The notes below the pieces were generated by a model that saw only the letters and a program-made list of their open reading frames with translations, was not told where the DNA came from and made no database searches. Source: JAKALQ01 sp963978265 (GTDB lineage Bacteria > Actinomycetota > Actinomycetes > S36-B12 > UBA5976). From it: a DNA stretch of 25,864 nucleotides. The translations under genes and the position numbers were made by a program. Shown one piece after another: positions 19,306-25,864 of this stretch (within the stretch, counting starts at the first letter, position 1; every line of letters begins with the position of its first letter). The stretch spans positions 1 to 25,864 of the forward strand of contig CAXBQV010000009.1 in NCBI GenBank assembly GCA_963978265.1, read 5' to 3'.

Positions 19306-19333
19306 GGGGACCGAACCCGAAGGTCCGGTCCCC
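19306..19333 (-). terminator. UUCG-capped hairpin 22 bases after the major capsid stop
   Basis: On the transcript, GGGGACCGGACC and GGUUCGGUCCCC pair over 12 positions (one G-U) and close on a C(UUCG)G tetraloop, an unusually stable RNA loop. No U tract follows. Its place after the most highly expressed gene suggests stabilisation of the capsid mRNA or partial termination. Confidence 0.6.
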
Positions 19334-19355
19334 ATCACCGTTTGGAGGGTGTCTC

Positions 19356-20753
19356 CTACTGGTTCTGCAGGAGACGGAAGCCCAGGTCGTTCACGCTGTC
19401 GAAGCCGTGACGGGCCGTGGCGAAGAACCCACGCTGGTTGGTGGGTCGGCTGTTCGTCGCACCGAACAGGTGGGGGATGAGCTCGACGCTCATGCCGGCA
19501 CGCTGCGCGACGACGAAGTTGCTGAAGTCACCCACGACGAGGATGTTCGCCGCACCGGTCGTGCCGGTGAACTCGGGCGCGTAGTCGGTCGTGTAGATCG
19601 GACGACCGAACAGCGTGCCGATGCCACCCGCCGCCATGTTGACGGTGTAGTAGCCCTCGTTGCCGTTCCCGAACGACCGAATCTCGTTCTCCACGTCCGA
19701 GTGGCAGATCCACGCAGCGTTGGCCTTGTACCGCTCGGGGAGCGACTTCCAGACCTTGAGCAGGTCCACCGCACCGAACGAACCGTCCGTGGTCACGACG
19801 ACCTCGGAGTTCGTGTTCGCGTCGAGGGCGGTGAAGATCCCGGTCGGGCTCGAGGAGCCGGAACCGGTGATCGTCTGCGAGGCGACGAGGTCGATGTATC
19901 CCTGGTCGAGCAGGGCACGCATCTCCGCTGCGAAGCCGACGTAGTCCGCGCCGAGCTCGGCCGAGAACGGGATGAACCCGCGGGCCGTGTAGACGGGAAC
20001 GGTCGGCTGGGCGAGGGTCGGAGCGTCGTCCGAAACCTCGGCACCTTCAGCGTCGTAGGACCAGGAGGTCCCGGCCGAGCTGACGCCCTTCCACTCGTCC
20101 GTGGTGATCGTGATGACCCGGGCGAGGTTCAGGACCGGGGCCGCAGCGGCACCCGAGGTGAGGATGATCGACGGGTCGATCAGCACCGGCACGCCGAAAC
20201 CACCGGCAGTGTCGACGCCCTCGCTCATCGCACGGAACTCGTTGATCGCACGGACCTCGTCCGCGTCGAACGCCGGCACCGGCTGGGTGATCGCCTTCGC
20301 GAACGCCGACCGGTACGCGTCGGTCTCGGTGGCGAGCATCCGCTTCGCGATCTGACCACCGTCGGTGAAGGCGGTCTTCGTGCGGAGCAGCTGGTCGACG
20401 TGGTCCTCCTGGTGGGCGGCGAGGCCACGACCCTCGGTCTCGAGGACCTTCAGGGCAGCGTCACGCAGCTCGCCACGGGAGGCGGTGCGAAGGTCGAGCG
20501 CCGAAGGCTCAACTCGCTTGAGGATCGTCGGGCTGTCGACGCCAGCGTGACGCTCGGTCACCTGGGCCTTCGCCGCCTCGATGCGGGCCGCACGGGCCTC
20601 GAGCTCCACGAGCTCGGCCTTGCGGGCCTCGAACGTCTCGAGGGCCGCAGTGAGCTCCTCGTCCTCGTCGGGGGTGATGTCATCGATCTCGGAGAGTCGG
20701 ACCACAGTGGACCGGATCTCCTCGACCTGGGCACGAAGTTCGTGCAGGTTCAT
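19356..20753 (-). CDS. Major capsid protein (HK97 fold) with N-terminal scaffold domain
   Basis: The start is ATG 20753, six bases after GAGGAAA, a strong ribosome binding site that overlaps the protease stop; the GTG at 20765 is rejected. The 465-residue product has an N-terminal charged coiled coil (about 1-70; ITPDEDEELTAALETF...) that acts as the delta/scaffold region to be removed by the protease. The body contains the landmarks GGFGVPVLIDPSI, WKGVSSAGTSW, IPFSAELGADYVGF, WICHSDVENEIR and F-G-R-P-I-Y-T-T-D, all typical of HK97-like capsid subunits. It is expected to be the most abundant virion protein. Confidence 0.95.
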   Translation of the reverse strand: MNLHELRAQVEEIRSTVVRLSEIDDITPDEDEELTAALETFEARKAELVELEARAARIEAAKAQVTERHAGVDSPTILKRVEPSALDLRTASRGELRDAALKVLETEGRGLAAHQEDHVDQLLRTKTAFTDGGQIAKRMLATETDAYRSAFAKAITQPVPAFDADEVRAINEFRAMSEGVDTAGGFGVPVLIDPSIILTSGAAAAPVLNLARVITITTDEWKGVSSAGTSWSYDAEGAEVSDDAPTLAQPTVPVYTARGFIPFSAELGADYVGFAAEMRALLDQGYIDLVASQTITGSGSSSPTGIFTALDANTNSEVVVTTDGSFGAVDLLKVWKSLPERYKANAAWICHSDVENEIRSFGNGNEGYYTVNMAAGGIGTLFGRPIYTTDYAPEFTGTTGAANILVVGDFSNFVVAQRAGMSVELIPHLFGATNSRPTNQRGFFATARHGFDSVNDLGFRLLQNQ

Positions 20754-20761
20754 GGGTTTCC

Positions 20762-22039
20762 TCACTTGAGGTAGAGAGCAACCAACGCTTCGCGTTGGGC
20801 TCGGGTTCTGGGGGCAGGCTCCGAGTGGACGATGTCCGAGTCGGCAGCGATGGATCCCGAGTGATCGGCGATCGGGTCGGGATCAGTGGCGAGCGACGTG
20901 ATGTCGGTGCCATTGGCGAGAATGCGTGCGATTTCGCTACGCACCTCAGGGTCTTGCAGAGCGTCGAGTGCCTGTCGGGATCGAACACCCACAGTCGTCT
21001 GCTCGTATGCAGGGAACACGACCGGTCCGACCTCGTACAGGGCGACCTCGTTGATGGTCCGCTCGAGAATACCGTCCTTGCCTCGGACGATCTTGTCACC
21101 GTTGGCCGGCACCGAGAATCGGAAACTCATGCCATCGATCGCACCATCACGAATGGCATCGCGCACTGGTTCGACGAGCCAGTTGTCGGAGAGGCGCGCC
21201 TTGACCTTCAGTCCGCGCTCGTCCTCAACGATGCTAGTGATCCGACCGAGCGGAATGCTGCCGATCAGCGGATGCGAACCGTGATCGAACTGGAGGACAG
21301 GCATTCGCTGGCCGAGGGTTCGCTTGAACGCGCCCGGAGCGATGCGCTCCCGAAACGTCCCTTCCCACGAATCGATGTCCGTCCATTCGTTGAACACTGC
21401 CGCATACCCGGTGAGGGTCAGCCCATCCTCTGAAGGCATGGCACGGAACTCGACGGTGCGTGACAGGTTGTCTCGAACGAACGTCGGAACGGTGTCGGTG
21501 TCTGTGTCGATGATCGTCACATCGGTCATCCGGGCGTCCTGTTCGTCTGCCGCGATTGCGGTGCTCTTGTTCGCGAACCAGGCGCGTGCCGGTTCGGGAT
21601 CGGTCGGGTCGATGCCCCACAGGTAGTGGGCGACTGCGCCGTTACCGGGCCAGCCGTCAGCATCGGGGTCAGTGTTCTGGTTGGCATCGAGGTCGACAGC
21701 GTGTCGAGCAGCCCAGGCGTTCGCTCGGATCACCTTGTCGGATGTGATCTCACCGCGAGCCATTGCGCGTGCTTCCCGGATGGTGCGTTCGACGAGGCCG
21801 TCGCCGCCGTAACCATCGGCTCGCAGTTCGAGTCCTCGAGCAGCTGCGTCTCGGATGTATTGGGGAACTGCGAGGTCCACCGCGCGCATCCCTGACTCCG
21901 CGATGTTCAATGCGGTCAGGTGATCCTCGGCTTCGGCGAGGGTCGTATGGCAACCACCCGGGATGGTTTCGCCGGTGTCGTCCTTGACGACCGCATACCC
22001 GTCACAGTCGGGCTGGTCGTTGGCGATGTGCCAGGGCAT
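20762..22039 (-). CDS. Prohead protease with extra N-terminal domains
   Basis: The frame encodes 425 residues from an ATG overlapping the portal stop (ATGA). The C-terminal part from about residue 171 is a classical S78-type prohead protease: LTGYAAVFNEWTDI (about 209-222), E-R-I-A-P-G-A-F, a catalytic His in F-D-H-G-S-H (253 or 256), Ser305 in D-G-M-S-F-R-F, and an acidic E-V-x-L-Y-E-V-G-P-V. Upstream lie a Cys/His-containing unit (1-50, DCDGYAVVKD and GGCHTTLAEA) and a domain (about 57-160) with ARGLELRADGYGGDGLVERT and GAVAHYLWGID, a pattern known from other phage proteins. The protease is therefore about twice the usual length. Confidence 0.85.
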   Translation of the reverse strand: MPWHIANDQPDCDGYAVVKDDTGETIPGGCHTTLAEAEDHLTALNIAESGMRAVDLAVPQYIRDAAARGLELRADGYGGDGLVERTIREARAMARGEITSDKVIRANAWAARHAVDLDANQNTDPDADGWPGNGAVAHYLWGIDPTDPEPARAWFANKSTAIAADEQDARMTDVTIIDTDTDTVPTFVRDNLSRTVEFRAMPSEDGLTLTGYAAVFNEWTDIDSWEGTFRERIAPGAFKRTLGQRMPVLQFDHGSHPLIGSIPLGRITSIVEDERGLKVKARLSDNWLVEPVRDAIRDGAIDGMSFRFSVPANGDKIVRGKDGILERTINEVALYEVGPVVFPAYEQTTVGVRSRQALDALQDPEVRSEIARILANGTDITSLATDPDPIADHSGSIAADSDIVHSEPAPRTRAQREALVALYLK

Positions 22040-23337
22040 CAGACCGTCGTGTCCGGGACGACGACCTGGTCGGGTGCCGGCGGTTGGAGCTGCACCGAGT
22101 AGAGGCCGGTGTGCTGGAGGACAGTGAAGTCACCGGTCGTAACGGCACGCACCGCCGAATCAGGAACGAACCCACCACGAATCAGGGCTTCGATCGTCAG
22201 GGCATTCCGGTTCTGAATGTCGGCCGTGTCCTTCACGTCCTCCTGAAGGAACATCACATCCCGATCATCGAACCAGAGTCGGCTCCCACCATCCGGGGGT
22301 GGCACCAGATTCGACAGGGATCCGCATGCCGCACGCCACAACGGTCGCAACGTCCCGTCAGCGAACCGGCGGCGAGTCGCCGTGTAGTTACCCGCATTCA
22401 GCGCAGAACCGGCGAGACCTTCACTGATACCGACGATCGAGGCCGGTACGCCCGCCGCACTGGCGATCCGAGTTTCGCCGGCACCCTGCACGGCTGCCAT
22501 CGCGATCTCCTGGAAGTTGGAGCCGATGACCTTCGCATCCGCACCACCACCCAGGTACAGGGTCTTGTAGGCGTTGCCGACTCCACGATGCTTGGCTTCC
22601 ATTGCCTCGCGGAACTTGTCGAACGCCTCCTTCGATACCGAAGGATCGAAACTGATGACCATGTTCGGAGTTGCTGCATTCGACAGGTAGGCCGACTTGT
22701 AGTCGGTCAACTGTCCATCGACCTGCACATCCTGAATGACTGCAGACAGCCAGCTCGCACCCTTGTAGGGACTGAGCGGCGAGGCGAGCGGCCGGTAATG
22801 GCAGATGTCGCTCGGGTTGAAGAATGCGACATCGTCGTTGTTGTCATTGACGAGCGTGTACCCGACGAGGCGTTTCCCGACACTGCGACCCGAGACCTGG
22901 TCCTCGACATCACCGGTGACGATGATGACCTTCGTCGGATCGAGGCGGAGCAGTTCATTGTTCGCTCGGATCCAGTACGAGTTCCCGTAGAGACTCGCAT
23001 CGGCTTCCATGCGAGCCAACAGGTCGCCGGTCGTAGCGGCCGGCCAGGGTTGCTCGAGGATCGCAAGATCCGGGGTCCCATACAGGTCGCCGGGTCGGCC
23101 CGACGAATACCGTTGAAAGACGAACCGAGCCTCGGAGAACACCATCATTCGAACGTGAATGCACGCTGCGACGATCGGGTTACGAGCACCCTCGAGGGCC
23201 GTGAGCTCCGGGATCGAACCCGACGGACTCACATACTGGACACCGTTGAATCCGAAACGCGTGAACAGGTTCTGATAGTCGGTGAGGGACATTCCCGACC
23301 GTGACTCGGTCGAACGTCCGATGAGTCGTCCCAACAC
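22039..23337 (-). CDS. Portal protein (HK97/phage_portal family)
   Basis: The 432-residue product starts at GTG 23337 with GGTGG upstream. Landmarks include NPIVAACIHVRM, a Y-G-N-S-Y-W-I-R motif at about 118-125, LDPTKVIIVTG, D-I-C-H-Y-R, the NAATPNMVI segment and the core G-V-P-A-S-I-V-G-I-S-E followed by NYTATRRRFADGTL. This is the standard pattern of siphophage portals. It would form the dodecameric DNA gate and docking ring for the terminase. Its stop overlaps the protease start. Confidence 0.9.
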   Translation of the reverse strand: MLGRLIGRSTESRSGMSLTDYQNLFTRFGFNGVQYVSPSGSIPELTALEGARNPIVAACIHVRMMVFSEARFVFQRYSSGRPGDLYGTPDLAILEQPWPAATTGDLLARMEADASLYGNSYWIRANNELLRLDPTKVIIVTGDVEDQVSGRSVGKRLVGYTLVNDNNDDVAFFNPSDICHYRPLASPLSPYKGASWLSAVIQDVQVDGQLTDYKSAYLSNAATPNMVISFDPSVSKEAFDKFREAMEAKHRGVGNAYKTLYLGGGADAKVIGSNFQEIAMAAVQGAGETRIASAAGVPASIVGISEGLAGSALNAGNYTATRRRFADGTLRPLWRAACGSLSNLVPPPDGGSRLWFDDRDVMFLQEDVKDTADIQNRNALTIEALIRGGFVPDSAVRAVTTGDFTVLQHTGLYSVQLQPPAPDQVVVPDTTV

Positions 23338-23354
23338 TTACAAGCCACCGATCG

Positions 23355-23507
23355 TCATCGCTCGAACCGCTCGAGCGCCATACCGAACAGAATCAACAGG
23401 ACACCGAGCGCCACGATCCCTGCCCATGCGACGAGCAAACCCAGACCGATTGCGATCGCGATGCCTCCGCTGACCTCCAGCATGAGTGCCCACCTCGTCA
23501 GTCCCAT
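23355..23507 (-). CDS. Two-pass membrane mini-protein (50 aa) between terminase and portal
   Basis: The ATG at 23507 overlaps the end of the large terminase by ten bases in another frame and opens a 50-residue frame. It contains two hydrophobic segments (about 14-28, SGGIAIAIGLGLLVA, and 30-45, GIVALGVLLILFGMAL) and a polar, charged C-terminus (ERFER). It is consistent with an inner-membrane hairpin. Small membrane proteins at this position occur in several actinophages, but the role is not known. The frame is short, so coding is supported by hydrophobic pattern and coupling. Confidence 0.65.
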   Translation of the reverse strand: MGLTRWALMLEVSGGIAIAIGLGLLVAWAGIVALGVLLILFGMALERFER

Positions 23508-24928
23508 GCGACCCACGCCTCCGCACCATTCGCCCGATTCGATGCTGCCCGCTCATAGGCGAGTGTGATCGCTACGAGTGGGCTGATGTCTGCGCTTGTA
23601 TCGGAACGAGCCCACGACCAGGAATCACCGGACGTGCGTCGACGTGCCGCAGCGATCGCCTCATCGAGAAGATCGTGCCGGCGGATCTGCAGTTTCCGAT
23701 CTGACACTGCGTCATAGAACACGCCGCACGCGTTCGCGACCTGCCGGCTGGACAGTTTCTCGACGTGAACGCCAGCACCTTCGATCGCATCCAGCAACGA
23801 CCCGGCCGGCCCATACCCATCGAGGACGACTGGTGCATCCCATCGGGCAATCAGTTCCCGGATGCGTTCAACGATCCAGGACACTCCGGGCCGATGATCG
23901 ACGAGTTCGATCCGGCCCTGCTCATCTGACACTGCGATGCTCGCTGCGGAGCGTTCCGCATTCACGTCAACAGCGAATGCGAGACGACCTTCGGGTCGAA
24001 CCAGAGGATCACACACCTGATCCCATACGCTCGCCGGAATGATCCGCTCATCCGACGTGGTCGCCTGATTCAACCAGGACCGACGAAAGTCGCCCTCGCT
24101 CATCGTTGCTCGAGCATGAGCAACGACCTGCTCATCGATGGTGTGTCCCAGGGCTGGCATACAACTACGCCAGGTTCGAGGATCATCGATGTCCGCTGCC
24201 TCATCGGCTGACCATTCGAAGTAGGCGATCCCAGTGCGATCACCATTCGTGACCGCAGCACGACCAGCTTCGATCTTCCGATTCAGATAGACCGATGCTT
24301 CCGTCCCTGCGGTCGACACGACCAGGATCTGAGCGGCCGCCCGGGTCGCCATCGCCGGTAGGAGAGCCTGCTCCCGACGATCATCGGTATCGGCGAACGC
24401 CTCGTCGATGACCCCAAGGTCGATGGTGCGTCCGTGGCCGGCGGCTTCCGATGTGGCGAGCACATCGATGCGACTGCCGTTCTTGAACACGATCGCTTCG
24501 GTCCCAGCACCCCGGAACACCCGATCGACCGCAGCCCTCATTGGTGAATGATTGATGAGAGGAGCTTGGTCGTCGATCAGTTTCCGGCGAGCATCCCATC
24601 CGGTCTGCGCCGTGTAGGCACAGCGTTGGACGGTCGGCCATCGCAACGCACGTTGCAGTTCCCATCCGAGAACCAGCGTCGTCTTCCCCGACTGGCGAGG
24701 AACCGTCACGACGATCTCACGATACGCAGGCAACCCGGTATCGGTATCGAGTTCGAGTCCGACATCAGCGACCTGCTGTTGCCAGGGCATCAACTCTTGA
24801 CCCAACTGGCGAGCAATCGCCGCGACCTCAGGTCCGAGGCTTCGCCTTGCTGGGCTTCGGGGAGTCGCCCACCTCGGCTGACAGATCGGCGAGGAGCTGC
24901 GCGAAGTCGTCCGGGCCACCATCGTCAA
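23498..24928 (-). CDS. Terminase large subunit
   Basis: The frame begins upstream of the small terminase stop; likely starts are TTG 24928, ATG 24922 or GTG 24919, because the conserved L-G-P-E-V and adenine-sensing P-W-Q-Q-Q (48-52) precede the first later ATG. The Walker A motif is V-P-R-Q-S-G-K-T-T (76-84), Walker B D-L-G-V-I-D-E-A (170-177), and the coupling motif S-T-A-G-T (205-209). The nuclease acidic residues are Asp321 in A-V-D-V-N, Asp370 in V-L-D-G-Y and Asp448 in A-D-I-S-P. The protein would package DNA into the procapsid. Confidence 0.95.
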   Translation of the reverse strand: MTMVARTTSRSSSPICQPRWATPRSPARRSLGPEVAAIARQLGQELMPWQQQVADVGLELDTDTGLPAYREIVVTVPRQSGKTTLVLGWELQRALRWPTVQRCAYTAQTGWDARRKLIDDQAPLINHSPMRAAVDRVFRGAGTEAIVFKNGSRIDVLATSEAAGHGRTIDLGVIDEAFADTDDRREQALLPAMATRAAAQILVVSTAGTEASVYLNRKIEAGRAAVTNGDRTGIAYFEWSADEAADIDDPRTWRSCMPALGHTIDEQVVAHARATMSEGDFRRSWLNQATTSDERIIPASVWDQVCDPLVRPEGRLAFAVDVNAERSAASIAVSDEQGRIELVDHRPGVSWIVERIRELIARWDAPVVLDGYGPAGSLLDAIEGAGVHVEKLSSRQVANACGVFYDAVSDRKLQIRRHDLLDEAIAAARRRTSGDSWSWARSDTSADISPLVAITLAYERAASNRANGAEAWVAWD

Positions 24929-25163
24929 CCAGCCTCAGGGTTTCCAAGGCAGCCCGATACTCACGCCACAGCGACGCATTCGTCGGTTCACTATCGACCG
25001 CATCAGCGAGAGCACGGGCTGCTGTAACCCTCGCTGCATCAACCTGTTCCAGACGACCAGTCGCCTCGAGGGCTGCGACCATCTCATCGACCGCAGTGCG
25101 ATTCCGACCGTGCGCCGGCTTTGCTGTCCGCTTCCGAGGAGCCGCTTTCTTCGGAGTGGTCAT
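24828..25163 (-). CDS. Terminase small subunit-like protein
   Basis: The 111-residue product starts at ATG 25163 overlapping the PrimPol stop (ATGA). The N-terminus is highly basic (KKAAPRKRTAKPAHGRNRT), consistent with DNA binding, and is followed by helices (AVDEMVAALEATGRLEQVDAARV...) and the R-E-Y-R-A-A-L-E-T-L-R-L segment common to small terminases of actinophages. It would recognise the packaging site and activate the large subunit. The gene overlaps the large terminase by about 100 bases. Confidence 0.8.
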   Translation of the reverse strand: MTTPKKAAPRKRTAKPAHGRNRTAVDEMVAALEATGRLEQVDAARVTAARALADAVDSEPTNASLWREYRAALETLRLVDDGGPDDFAQLLADLSAEVGDSPKPSKAKPRT

Positions 25164-25759
25164 CAGGTCCCCACCAGCACATCGATCAGATTCGACAGGT
25201 CACCGAGGATCCGCTTCGACCCATCGAACGGTCGACTCGTCACGGTCAAATACCGTTCGGTCGCATACACCTCAACCATGCCGCCATGCCAGGAGAACCG
25301 GCGACCACCCGAGAACCCGGATGCTCGACCCCAGATGTGCAGACCATCACCCGACGGTGAGACCTCCACATACGTTGCCGGCGTCAGCTCAAGGATCTCG
25401 GCTGCCCACGGCTCGAGTTGCCCGTCAGTGAGGCAGTGATCGAGGTCGATGCAGACGATCCCATCACCATTGAGCACGAACCCGGGACCAGCACCCACGC
25501 TCGAGGTTGCGACCTCACCATGAGTCGACCAGGTCCTCGAGTTCGTACTCGATGCCGGTCGCCCATTGATCGTGAGCGGAACCTTCGTGCTCGAGTACCG
25601 GATCCATCGGGCCTCGGCAACGAGCTCGTCCGGGAGGATCGCCTTCGGCTTCGCCCGATGAGCTGCGACCCGACACCTGGTCGAGCAATAGCGAGCATCG
25701 ATGCGCGCGAGCGCAGACAGACGCGAGTGGCAGTGGGAGCAGGACCTCATGGCCAGCAC
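25163..25759 (-). CDS. PrimPol-domain protein with N-terminal zinc finger
   Basis: The frame gives 198 residues from GTG 25759 (an ATG lies at 25750; neither has a clear ribosome binding site). Cys7, Cys10, Cys25 and Cys29 form a zinc-binding N-terminus. Residues 100-180 carry the archaeo-eukaryotic primase motifs: G-I-V-C-I-D-L-D (Asp105 and Asp107), S-P-S-G-D-G-L-H (Ser136...His141) and V-E-V-Y-A-T-E-R-Y. It has no helicase domain, so it is a stand-alone PrimPol core, a form often annotated as a bifunctional primase/polymerase. Its position directly before the terminases is notable. Confidence 0.8.
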   Translation of the reverse strand: MLAMRSCSHCHSRLSALARIDARYCSTRCRVAAHRAKPKAILPDELVAEARWIRYSSTKVPLTINGRPASSTNSRTWSTHGEVATSSVGAGPGFVLNGDGIVCIDLDHCLTDGQLEPWAAEILELTPATYVEVSPSGDGLHIWGRASGFSGGRRFSWHGGMVEVYATERYLTVTSRPFDGSKRILGDLSNLIDVLVGT

Positions 25760-25864
25760 GCTAGCCGAGCTCGCCGGCCCAGGTGTAACGCCTATCGCTC
25801 GGTGACCTGCGGTAACCCCCGAACATCGGCGGATGCTATGGTCATCCCCGGGGGTGCGTACCGG
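25760..25864. promoter_or_regulatory. Upstream region of the minus-strand operon with an inverted repeat
   Basis: The last 105 bases contain no gene. An imperfect inverted repeat pairs CGGTAACCCCCG (25810-25821) with CGGGGGTGCGTACCG (25849-25863) via 12 base pairs and a three-base bulge. Between the arms, on the plus strand, TGCTATGGT (25834-25842) could be an extended -10 for rightward transcription. No -35 is apparent and no minus-strand promoter is obvious; the assignment is weak. Confidence 0.25.

Noticed and set aside
19287..20774. 495-residue plus-strand open frame
   Set aside because: It is antisense to the major capsid gene, rich in Arg/Val/Gly as expected from a GC-rich shadow frame, and has no motif or ribosome binding site.
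22084..23304. 406-residue plus-strand open frame
   Set aside because: Antisense to the portal gene; composition and lack of motifs mark it as a shadow.
1..25864. Integrase, attachment site, tRNA, CRISPR array or insertion sequence
   Set aside because: No tyrosine or serine recombinase motifs, no cloverleaf, no regularly spaced repeats and no transposase frames were seen, so lysogeny cannot be decided from this window.

Overview
The window is a contiguous piece of a tailed double-stranded DNA phage (or prophage) with an HK97-type head and a long, probably non-contractile tail. Every supported gene lies on the minus strand, so the functional order runs from the right end (25.8 kb) to the left end (0). 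Genes are densely packed, with many ATGA or GTGA stop/start overlaps. The host is most likely a high-GC Gram-positive actinobacterium: GC-rich codon third positions, GTG/TTG starts, actinophage-style gene order, an r1t-type holin and a PGRP-type amidase without an obvious spanin pair. A lipoprotein with a long Thr/Ser linker hints at Acidimicrobiia-like hosts, but that is only an impression.

Layout in transcription order. (1) 25.76-23.36 kb: a PrimPol-domain protein, a small terminase-like protein, the large terminase, and an unlisted 50-residue membrane mini-protein. (2) 23.34-18.98 kb: portal, an unusually long prohead protease with an N-terminal fusion, major capsid protein followed by two strong hairpins, and a small capsid-downstream protein. 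(3) 18.98-17.39 kb: a glycosyltransferase-like protein and a polytopic membrane protein, inserted inside the head module; this is a candidate virion- or host-glycosylation cassette. (4) 17.39-10.80 kb: head-tail connector, tail terminator-like protein, major tail protein, tail assembly chaperone with a canonical -1 slippery heptamer (CCCTTTA), a gp10-like protein, tape measure, a large minor tail protein with a LamG-like insert, and a C1q-like jelly-roll protein. (5) 10.80-4.54 kb: a membrane-anchored coiled coil, an HTH-like protein, metallophosphoesterase, small proteins, r1t-like holin, tail fibre/baseplate proteins, amidase endolysin, and a short protein resembling only the region 1.2/2 part of a sigma factor.

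A 14-bp perfect inverted repeat at 4461-4501 then separates this late block from a second leftward unit. That unit begins with a TTGACA/TTGAAT promoter at 4382-4410, decorated by two identical 15-bp near-palindromes 22 bp apart, which look like an operator pair. The unit (4.34-0 kb) encodes small unknown proteins, several of which share a duplicated start-associated leader, a run of overlapping mini-genes with zinc-ribbon and membrane products, a lipoprotein-anchored lytic-transglycosylase-like protein, a putative single-strand annealing/ssDNA recombination protein, a zinc/winged-helix-like protein, and the start of an HNH-like gene running off the left end.

No integrase, tRNA, CRISPR array, insertion sequence or attachment site was found. 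The strongest leads for new biology are the operator/promoter with the start-associated leaders, the glycosyltransferase plus membrane-protein pair in the head operon, the region-2-only sigma-like protein, and the phage lipoprotein transglycosylase.
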